From XYD2-FULL-39-9 sp964363685 (lineage in GTDB: Bacteria > Patescibacteriota > Patescibacteriia > Magasanikbacterales > GWA2-37-8), in assembly GCA_964363685.1 (NCBI GenBank), contig CAYIJG010000055.1, positions 1 through 6,428 on the forward strand: a DNA stretch of 6,428 bases. Direction: 5' to 3'. Positions 1 to 6,012 of the stretch are shown here, in pieces. The translations under genes were made by a program, and so were the position numbers. Numbering within the stretch: the stretch's first letter is position 1; the number at the start of each line of letters is the position of its first letter. Under the pieces are notes generated by a model. That model made no database searches and was not told the origin of the DNA. It was given only the letters and a program-made list of their open reading frames with translations.

Positions 1-1971
1 GACAGCGATCCGCTTATTGCCCTGCTTAATCCTTTGAGTAAAGTTGGCGAGGACGAAGGCGCTATTATCCAATATATTGTGCGGCCAGCTTCTCGCAAGT
101 GGCGCAGACAGGGAGTGAAAATGGTTCGCGATATTAAAAAAGGTGAAAAGTTTGAAGATGTAGCCAAGAGAAATTATATTCTCAAATTTTTTAAAGAACT
201 TTTCAAACAGCTTGCCCCCAAGAAAAAAAATGAGCAAGGCATGGAGCCAAAATATCAAATGACCCAAATGGAAGAAGAGATGATAAAAAACATGGAAGAA
301 AAACTGAGCCGTGGTGGACTCGAAACTACTATTCGTATAGTGAGCTCTGCCAACAACAAAGAAAAGGCAGTTGTGAATCTGGAAAATATTATTAATGCTT
401 TCAGTCAATACAATTTATATCGTTATGGTAACACCTTGGCGGCAGCTGTTCCCCGCCGACCAAACGCTCTAATTCGTGATTATATATATAGAGGCATGCG
501 CGAACTCCATTATATGGTATTTAACACCGAAGAGATGGCCAGTTTTTGGCATATGCCAATTCCAAGCACTGAAACACCAAACATCAATTGGCTCGGAGCT
601 CGCAAGGCTCCCCCACCCACCAATGTTGCCAAAGAAGGGATTATTTTGGGCCGAGCAGTCTATCGTGGTGAAGAAACTATCGTTCGCATGAAAAGAGAAG
701 ATAGGCGTCGCCATCTATATACAATTGGTAAATCCGGTAGTGGTAAATCTGTCTTTATCCAAAACATGGCTGTCCAGGACATTATCGCTGGTGAAGGTGT
801 CTGCGTAATCGATCCGCACGGAGATTTTGTGGATTATGTTTTGCAACACATACCCAAAGAACGCGCCGAAGACGTGATTTATTTTAATCCTTCAGATACT
901 GACAGACCGATTGGTCTAAACATTATCGAAGTTTCCACTGAAGAACAAAAAGACTTTGCTACTCAAGAAATGATTTCTATTTTCTATAAATTAGTAACAG
1001 ATCCATCCATGATCGGTCCGATGTTTGAACATAGTATGCGAAATGTCATGTTGACGTTGATGGCTGATATGGTAAATCCTGGTACCATCGCCGAGATTCC
1101 TCGCATGTTTACCGATGATGAGTTTGTGAAAAAATGGAAAAGCAAACTTAACGATCCAATGGTACTTGCTTTCTGGGATAAAGAAATGGCCAAGACTTCT
1201 GATTTCCATAAATCTGAAATGCTTGGCTATTTAATTTCCAAAGTTGGTCGGTTTATCGAAAACTCCATGATCCGAAATATTATTGGCCAAACACACTCTG
1301 GTTTTAATTTCCGCGAGGTCATGGATAATAAAAAAATCTTACTGGTTAATCTAGCTAAAGGTTTAGTTGGAGAAATGAACTCAAACTTGCTCGGTTTAAT
1401 CATTGTATCCAAATTACAAATGGCAGCCCTTGAACGCGCGTCTCTGCCAGAAGAACAACGCCATGATTTTTATTTATATATTGATGAGTTCCAAAACTTT
1501 ATCACAGATTCTATCGCAACCATTCTTTCCGAAGCTCGTAAGTATCGCTTAGAACTTATTATCGCCCACCAATATATGAAACAGTTAGAAGATAATAAAG
1601 GCAAGACTACCGTACGTGATGCGGTTTTGGGTAATGCGGGTACGCTCGTTTCCTTCCGCATTGGTGTGGAAGACGCTGAAGTCTTGGCCAAAGAGTACGC
1701 CCCTGTCTTTAGCGCTTACGACTTGGTAAACGTTGAGCAATTTACCGCGTATGTTAAACTACTGATTGACAATACAGCTGCTAAACCGTTTAATATGCTT
1801 ACCTATCCCCCTCGCTCCGGCAATAAACAACTGGCGGCGGCTATAAAAGAACTATCCCGCCTAAAATATGGCAGACCAAGAGAAATTGTAGAAGCTGAAA
1901 TCGAAGAAAGAGCGCAGTTGGGCGCAGTCACAAAGGAAAGCAAGGCATCGATTAGTGAAATAGGGTTATAA
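1..1971 (+). CDS. TraG/VirD4-like (type IV secretion coupling family) AAA+ ATPase, 5' end missing
   Basis: The frame is open from base 1, so this is the last 656 codons of a longer gene. The TTG at 34 is not a credible start, because the family-like text (DPLIALLNPLSKVGEDEG) runs across it. Residues below are numbered from the window edge. Walker A is GKSGSGKS (243-250, bases 727-750). VIDPHGDF follows (269-276), then FNPSD and IGLNI. Walker B is YLYIDEFQ with the acidic pair at 495-496 (bases 1483-1488). A sensor-like AHQY lies at 522-525, and GNAGTLVSFRIG follows. This order is that of HerA/FtsK-superfamily DNA-pumping ATPases of the TraG/TraD/VirD4 type. Members couple ATP hydrolysis to DNA or substrate transfer at the inner membrane, and their membrane segments would lie in the missing N-terminus. 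I see no relaxase or VirB genes in the window, so a conjugative role is unproven. A chromosomal role in pilus or DNA handling is equally possible. The stop is TAA, and dnaX starts 12 bp later on the same strand, so cotranscription is likely. The family is confident and the exact role is not. Confidence 0.88.
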   Translation, partial: DSDPLIALLNPLSKVGEDEGAIIQYIVRPASRKWRRQGVKMVRDIKKGEKFEDVAKRNYILKFFKELFKQLAPKKKNEQGMEPKYQMTQMEEEMIKNMEEKLSRGGLETTIRIVSSANNKEKAVVNLENIINAFSQYNLYRYGNTLAAAVPRRPNALIRDYIYRGMRELHYMVFNTEEMASFWHMPIPSTETPNINWLGARKAPPPTNVAKEGIILGRAVYRGEETIVRMKREDRRRHLYTIGKSGSGKSVFIQNMAVQDIIAGEGVCVIDPHGDFVDYVLQHIPKERAEDVIYFNPSDTDRPIGLNIIEVSTEEQKDFATQEMISIFYKLVTDPSMIGPMFEHSMRNVMLTLMADMVNPGTIAEIPRMFTDDEFVKKWKSKLNDPMVLAFWDKEMAKTSDFHKSEMLGYLISKVGRFIENSMIRNIIGQTHSGFNFREVMDNKKILLVNLAKGLVGEMNSNLLGLIIVSKLQMAALERASLPEEQRHDFYLYIDEFQNFITDSIATILSEARKYRLELIIAHQYMKQLEDNKGKTTVRDAVLGNAGTLVSFRIGVEDAEVLAKEYAPVFSAYDLVNVEQFTAYVKLLIDNTAAKPFNMLTYPPRSGNKQLAAAIKELSRLKYGRPREIVEAEIEERAQLGAVTKESKASISEIGL

Positions 1972-1983
1972 AATAAATAAAAT

Positions 1984-3615
1984 ATGTCAACCATTTACAG
2001 AAAATACCGACCACAAGTTTTTGCCGATGTTACCGGTCAGGATCATATTATAAAAACCATCACTAATGAAATCGCAACCAATAAAATCGCGCATGCTTAT
2101 TTGTTTTGCGGACCGCGCGGTACGGGTAAAACCACCACCGCTCGACTACTAGCCAAAGCCATAAATTGTGAAAATAAAAAAGACGGAGAATTTGAACCTT
2201 GCAACACCTGTTCTTCTTGTATTGAGTCAACTTCCAGCCACAGTATAGATATTATCGAAATTGACGCGGCTTCCAATACTGGCGTGGACAATGTCCGTGA
2301 AAATATTATTGAAAACGCACAGTTTAAACCAACTAAATCTAAATACAAAGTCTTTATCATCGACGAAGTCCATATGCTTTCTACCGGCGCCTTCAATGCC
2401 CTACTCAAGACCGTAGAAGAACCACCGGCTCATGTAATTTTTATCCTGGCCACTACCGAAACTCATAAACTTCCCGCAACCATTATCTCCCGTTGCCAGC
2501 GTTTTAACTTTAAAAAAGTTGGTTATGATGACATGTTAAAACGCCTAGAAGAAATTTGCAAAAGTGAAAAAATAAAAGTTGATAAAAAAGTTTTAGAAAG
2601 AATTATCAACAAGAGCGACGGCTGTGTGCGTGATGCCGAAAGTTTACTGGGACAAATTTTAAGTTTGGATTTAAAAAGTATTGGACCTGAAGATGCCGAA
2701 ATGATTTTACCGACTTCTAACGTAGAATCTATTTTAGAATTTGTTAATCTTGTCTTAGATAAGAACCCAGCGTCTGCCATCGAACTGTTACAAAAACTAG
2801 TAGATGATGGCATTAATCTCGAACAATTTGCCTACGACACAGTCGAGACTTTGCGTTTAGCCATGATTGTCCAAACAAATTTCCAAACCAAAAATCTCAA
2901 CACCGATTATAGCGACAAAGACCTCAGCTCGATCAAAAAAATCGCTGAAAAAATCACTACTTCCAGATTAATCAAAATGCTTGAGTCCCTGATTATTCGA
3001 CATAGAGAAATAAAATCATCTCCCCTACCTCAATTGCCTTTGGAATTGTTTGCCGTGGAGTTTGGAATGGAGGAAGAAATAAACACGACTAATCGTTTCT
3101 TGGGTTCGGCGTCTGTCATTCCGACTGAAATGGAGGAATCCCTTAAACCAGAGGATAGGGGATCTTTCGACTCAGCTAAAGCTTCGCTCAAGATAACAAT
3201 TGAAAAAAACGAAAAAGAAGAACCGAAACCCACTCACCCCATCACCCAAGCAATCAAAGATACTATCTCCCATATCACAGGCGGAGACATAAAAACAACC
3301 TTTGATGATATCAAAAACAAATGGAATAATGTTATAGAAGAAATAAGCAAGAAAAACCACTCCCTCAGTTTCATTCTCAAGATGAGCCAACTACAAAATC
3401 TTCAGGACGGACGACTGTATATTTCTGTCCCCTATTCCTTCCACAAGGATAAAATAAACGAAATTAATACCAAAAAAACCATTGAACAGGCTCTAACAAA
3501 CTTCTTTTCAGAACATATCCCTCTAGTTTGCGAAGTGGCAACAGTTCCATCTTCTACCAACGAAGATTCTGAATTAAATAAATTGGCCGCAGATTTTGGT
3601 GGTGAGGTTGTATAA
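1984..3615 (+). CDS. dnaX: DNA polymerase III subunit gamma/tau (clamp loader)
   Basis: This is the ATPase subunit of the clamp loader, which opens the beta sliding clamp and places it on primed DNA; tau forms also tie polymerase and helicase together. The 543-aa product starts MSTIYRKYRPQVFADVTGQD, the usual DnaX opening, which fixes the ATG at 1984. Visible motifs are Walker A GPRGTGKT (43-50), a four-cysteine zinc module (C62, C73, C76, C79), Walker B FIIDEVHML (124-132), and the sensor/arginine-finger SRC motif (169-171). A helical lid and oligomerisation domain runs to about residue 360. A variable linker follows at about 361-435, then a C-terminal tau-like domain (about 437-520, with KWNNVIEEISKKNHSL). 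The length is close to that of B. subtilis DnaX. No Shine-Dalgarno motif precedes the start; the leader is A/T only. Unusually, linker residues 378-405 are encoded by an imperfect palindromic repeat at 3114-3198. A possible slippery heptamer, A AAA AAC, lies at 3204-3210. Confidence 0.97.
   Translation: MSTIYRKYRPQVFADVTGQDHIIKTITNEIATNKIAHAYLFCGPRGTGKTTTARLLAKAINCENKKDGEFEPCNTCSSCIESTSSHSIDIIEIDAASNTGVDNVRENIIENAQFKPTKSKYKVFIIDEVHMLSTGAFNALLKTVEEPPAHVIFILATTETHKLPATIISRCQRFNFKKVGYDDMLKRLEEICKSEKIKVDKKVLERIINKSDGCVRDAESLLGQILSLDLKSIGPEDAEMILPTSNVESILEFVNLVLDKNPASAIELLQKLVDDGINLEQFAYDTVETLRLAMIVQTNFQTKNLNTDYSDKDLSSIKKIAEKITTSRLIKMLESLIIRHREIKSSPLPQLPLELFAVEFGMEEEINTTNRFLGSASVIPTEMEESLKPEDRGSFDSAKASLKITIEKNEKEEPKPTHPITQAIKDTISHITGGDIKTTFDDIKNKWNNVIEEISKKNHSLSFILKMSQLQNLQDGRLYISVPYSFHKDKINEINTKKTIEQALTNFFSEHIPLVCEVATVPSSTNEDSELNKLAADFGGEVV
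3114..3198. repeat. Dispersed palindromic repeat element embedded in frame in dnaX
   Basis: The element begins TGTCATTCCGACTGAA and ends GCTTCGCTCAAGATAACA. The reverse complement of the right end is TGTTATCTTGAGCGAAGC, which matches the left end imperfectly (TGTCATTCCGACTGAA). An inner arm ATCCC (3138-3142) pairs with GGGAT (3159-3163) around a loop of about 16 bases. From memory, this is the architecture and wording of the very common non-coding repeats with TGTCATTCC...GGAATGACA ends and a core of the type 'GAGGAATCC ... TTCGACT...GCTTCGCTC' found in many bacterial genomes. I cannot confirm copy number from one window, and no second copy is present here. It contributes DnaX residues V378-T405 without breaking the frame. 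The single-base departures from the expected GATGACA end suggest an old copy. Confidence 0.72.
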
Positions 3616-3676
3616 ATAGGCTAAAATAGGGTATATTACTAATGAGATTGACTAATTAATACTAATCCCAATACCA
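3608..3676 (+). promoter_or_regulatory. Candidate promoter and phased direct repeats upstream of the C39-like gene
   Basis: The gap between dnaX and the next gene is AT-rich. A weak sigma70-like pair can be read as TTGTAT (3608-3613), an 18-bp spacer, and TATATT (3632-3637), overlapping the dnaX stop. AAATAGG occurs twice, 10 bp apart (3614-3620 and 3624-3630). ACTAAT occurs three times (3638-3643, 3651-3656, 3661-3666), spaced 13 and 10 bp. Repeats at about one helical turn could be protein-binding sites, but short A/T-rich words recur easily by chance. No Shine-Dalgarno motif precedes the ATG at 3677, and I see no terminator hairpin for dnaX. Confidence 0.25.
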
Positions 3677-4504
3677 ATGTTTAAACTTATTTTTGTAGCC
3701 TTGTTTGTATTTCTGGGATTTGGCACTTCAACCGCTCACGCCGCCGAAGAAAAAATAAACTTACCGGTACCATTTACACCAGAAGCGCCTGATGGCGTAA
3801 TGGTAAAACCTTGGAATAACTCTTGCGAAGAAGCTTCGATTATCATGCTTGACCGATATTATTTTGGCCATACAGAAAAAACCATTGCCAAGAGCACTGC
3901 TAAAACTTCAATCTTAAGCTACATAACTATTGAAAATAAAATTTTCGGTTATAATGCCAACACCAACGCGGCAGAAATGGTAAGATTAATAAACGAATAC
4001 TCAAAATATTTTGAAGCCAAGGTAAAAACAAATCCAACTTTGGAAGAAATAAAAAATCAATTACAGGCAGGCAGACCAATCATTGCCCTACTATATGGTT
4101 ATAATCTCAACAATCCGCGAATCCCCTTTGTTCGCAATGGTTCTTACTACCATACTTTTGTCATAAAAGGCTTTGACCATGAGACAAACGAATTTATTGT
4201 AAATGATGATGGCGATTACAAACAAGGTCTTGACTTGCGCTATTCTTATGATACAATCCTAGGCGCTTTACGTGATTACAGCCACAAAACTGGCAAAACC
4301 GTAAAACCCGCTACCGTCTTATTTTCTAGCCAAAGAATGCTAGTAAAAACCAAAGACAGTGGTCGCATTTATCTAATCAAGGACAATAAAAAACAGCATA
4401 TTTCTTCGCCGTCAGTGTTCAAAACTAATGGTTGGAAATGGAGCTTGGTGATGACTGTAGAAAAATCTTGGTTGGATAAATTTCAAGCTGGTCCGGCGAT
4501 ATAA
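3677..4504 (+). CDS. Secreted C39-family peptidase-like protein
   Basis: The 275-aa product opens with a clear Sec signal peptide: K3, a hydrophobic core at about 4-16, and a likely cut after AHA (residue 22). It should therefore act outside the cytoplasm. The body resembles the C39-like (Peptidase_C39_2) papain-fold group. It has PWNNSCEEAS with candidate nucleophile C50, a mid-region ending AGRPIIALLYGYN, then YYHTFVIKGFD with candidate H159, and FIVNDDGD with candidate D177. The Cys, His and Asp are in the family order, so it could be an active cysteine protease, but no substrate is evident and no ABC transporter or bacteriocin precursor lies nearby. A separate C-terminal piece (about 220-272, MLVKTKDSGRIYLIKDNKK...NGWKW) resembles a small domain often appended to surface proteins of CPR bacteria, possibly for envelope binding. 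The ATG at 3677 is chosen because the signal peptide starts there. A tRNA gene begins 3 bp after the TAA stop. Confidence 0.85.
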   Translation: MFKLIFVALFVFLGFGTSTAHAAEEKINLPVPFTPEAPDGVMVKPWNNSCEEASIIMLDRYYFGHTEKTIAKSTAKTSILSYITIENKIFGYNANTNAAEMVRLINEYSKYFEAKVKTNPTLEEIKNQLQAGRPIIALLYGYNLNNPRIPFVRNGSYYHTFVIKGFDHETNEFIVNDDGDYKQGLDLRYSYDTILGALRDYSHKTGKTVKPATVLFSSQRMLVKTKDSGRIYLIKDNKKQHISSPSVFKTNGWKWSLVMTVEKSWLDKFQAGPAI

Positions 4505-4507
4505 AAC

Positions 4508-4578
4508 TCCGAGGTGGTCTAATGGTAGGACAACGGACTCTGAATCCGTTTATCTTGGTTCGAATCCAAGCCTCGGAA
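4508..4578 (+). tRNA. tRNA-Gln (anticodon CTG)
   Basis: A complete cloverleaf can be drawn. The acceptor stem TCCGAGG (4508-4514) pairs perfectly with CCTCGGA (4571-4577). The D arm is 4517-4531 with a GG in its loop. The anticodon stem ACGGA/TCCGT encloses loop CTCTGAA, with anticodon CTG at 4540-4542 reading CAG. The variable loop is TTAT. The T stem CTTGG/CCAAG holds loop TTCGAAT. The discriminator is A4578. The 3' CCA is not encoded (the next bases are CAA), so a CCA-adding enzyme must finish it. The T1-A72 pair is typical of bacterial tRNA-Gln, including those charged indirectly through Glu-tRNA amidation. It starts 3 bp after the C39-like gene, so it may be cut from that transcript. Confidence 0.97.
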
Positions 4579-4600
4579 CAAATTAATTAAACCTCTATAT

Positions 4601-5224
4601 ATGAATTTTGATGAAAAAACTGCGAATCAAATTCTTCAAGCATCCGATATTGAGACTTATACTGAATTTCAAGAATATTTAGAAAAAATTTTTATTAAAA
4701 AAATAGCTGAAAAATTTAAAACTAGCGAAGATCATATTGTAAATATTTACACTTACTGTGAATATTACTTTGCTGGATATGCTGAAATTAGATTCCAAAA
4801 AGAGGGGACGACCTCTGATTCTGAAGAAATAGAAACACAAATAGAAAATTACCGTTCTGTAAAAATTAACTCCGAAAATCCAGATATTCATTTACCAGAA
4901 ATTACAATTGCCGGCGAGCAGGATATAAAAATATCTCAATTCACTGATCGAATTAAACTTATACTTGAAGGAATTAACGAAGCTTACGAAAACAAAAAAA
5001 TTGGCAACGATCCAAAAAAGTTATCGCATGAGCTGAATACATACGCTAGATTACTCAAAGAAATCACCGGAACAGATGAGGCTGTCTCCGAGATCAAAGG
5101 CTATATCGAAAAATTTATAAGAAATAAAGAAATAGTAGAATGTCCAGAAGAAACGCAAGAGCAAAAACCGGAGAAACTACCAGAAGCTAGAGTAGTAAGA
5201 CTGCCACCTAACAAGAGAAGATGA
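4601..5224 (+). CDS. Hypothetical protein, 207 aa, helical and charged
   Basis: I do not recognise this protein. It has no signal peptide and no membrane segment, so it should be cytoplasmic. The N-terminal part (about 1-68) looks helical, with aromatic residues in YTYCEYYFAGYAEIRF. An acidic, low-complexity stretch (about 69-105) separates it from a second helical part (about 108-178), ISQFTDRIKLILEGINEAYENKK. The C-terminus (about 179-207) is rich in E, K, P and Q and ends in basic PPNKRR, which looks disordered and could bind nucleic acid or a partner. Only two cysteines are present (C53, C181), so a metal site is unlikely. It lies 22 bp after the tRNA, with no Shine-Dalgarno motif before ATG 4601. 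It stops at TGA, two bases before the end of the convergent methyltransferase gene. Coding status rests on its length, protein-like composition and fit between neighbours. Confidence 0.75.
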   Translation: MNFDEKTANQILQASDIETYTEFQEYLEKIFIKKIAEKFKTSEDHIVNIYTYCEYYFAGYAEIRFQKEGTTSDSEEIETQIENYRSVKINSENPDIHLPEITIAGEQDIKISQFTDRIKLILEGINEAYENKKIGNDPKKLSHELNTYARLLKEITGTDEAVSEIKGYIEKFIRNKEIVECPEETQEQKPEKLPEARVVRLPPNKRR

Positions 5225-5226
5225 TA

Positions 5227-5994
5227 CTATATATTCTGCAATAACTTTCTCCCCTCCAAAAACAAAAACAAAGGAAATTCCTTCCGAGCCCTATCCTCCG
5301 CCGTAAAACGTGGACCTCTGGTAGGTTCACGATGAGAAATCCATTCTTCCAGTTTGGTCACTGCCAACCCATGCTTGCGAAGCATTTTGAAATACCACTG
5401 CAACGGCCTGTGAAAAGAAACTGTTTTTTCTGAATTTTTTTGTCCCGGGTGCATATCTATTTCTGTTTGAAATTCTGACAAATAAGCATCCAGCCGGCGA
5501 TATTGGATTTTATCCACCTCATCCCACTGCCAACTAGAAACCTTTGGCGTCCTATATGCCGGATGGTTCAAAACCAAAAACAGACTCCCCTTTTCTTTGA
5601 GCACTCTCGCACACTCTTTGAAAACTCCATCTACATTTTTTATATTTTGCAAAGCGAGAATAATTATTATTTGATCAACAGATTTGTCTGCGCAAAAACC
5701 AATATTGTCTGCGGACGACACATGATACTGGATATTCTTTATTGGATATTTTTTGGCAATACTAATTAATTCAGGGGAAATATCAGAAGCGATGACTTTA
5801 GTTCCACCTTCTGCAAGAATTCTAGAGAAAAATCCCTGCCCACAAGCCAAATCCAAAATAACTTGGTTTTTATCCAATTTTATAGATCTCAACAAATTTG
5901 GCAAAATAACTTTTTGTTGAAAAGAATCATCGTCTTTTTCAAGAAGCTTGTCATACCAACTAGCTACTTTGTTCCAGGATGTGTCTTTTTTCAT
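5227..5994 (-). CDS. Class I SAM-dependent methyltransferase (Methyltransf_11/UbiE-like)
   Basis: The 255-aa protein has a Rossmann-type methyltransferase core. An N-terminal helix carries WNKVASWYDKLLEKDD (7-22), common in UbiE-like enzymes. Motif I is VILDLACGQGFFSRIL (45-60), which binds S-adenosylmethionine. The acidic residue at the end of strand 2 is D71 in VIASDIS. Motif II/III is the ADNIGF...VDQIIIILALQNI stretch (95-118), followed by a helix and the strand GSLFLVLNHPAY (136-147). The C-terminal half (about 150-230) is the substrate-specific part, and PLFLFLEGRK near the end is the last core strand. The substrate cannot be told from sequence: small molecules or quinone precursors are possible, and no quinone pathway gene is nearby. 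ATG 5994 lies 18 bp after the stop of the upstream minus-strand gene, so the two are probably one operon. No Shine-Dalgarno motif is seen. The stop is TAG. Confidence 0.92.
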   Translation of the reverse strand: MKKDTSWNKVASWYDKLLEKDDDSFQQKVILPNLLRSIKLDKNQVILDLACGQGFFSRILAEGGTKVIASDISPELISIAKKYPIKNIQYHVSSADNIGFCADKSVDQIIIILALQNIKNVDGVFKECARVLKEKGSLFLVLNHPAYRTPKVSSWQWDEVDKIQYRRLDAYLSEFQTEIDMHPGQKNSEKTVSFHRPLQWYFKMLRKHGLAVTKLEEWISHREPTRGPRFTAEDRARKEFPLFLFLEGRKLLQNI

Positions 5995-6012
5995 ATTATC
6001 TTAACTGCCAGA

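Noticed and set aside
34..36. TTG as the start of the TraG/VirD4-like gene
   Set aside because: The frame is open to base 1 and the family-like sequence continues upstream of it, so the gene is cut by the window edge.
2097..2408. Minus-strand open frame of 103 codons inside dnaX
   Set aside because: It is antisense to the conserved Walker A, zinc and Walker B region of DnaX, which fully explains the sequence.
3114..3198. The palindrome as a rho-independent terminator or an insertion sequence end
   Set aside because: It is in the middle of an open dnaX frame, has no T-run after it, and no transposase gene is present.
3030..3233. Minus-strand open frame of 67 codons across the dnaX linker, reading VILSEALAESKDPLSSG
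   Set aside because: It lies inside dnaX and is the reverse reading of the palindromic repeat. As I recall, such translations are often annotated as spurious short proteins; no independent start signal supports it.
5503..5769. Plus-strand open frame of 88 codons inside the methyltransferase gene
   Set aside because: It is antisense to a clear methyltransferase core and has no recognisable domain or start signal.
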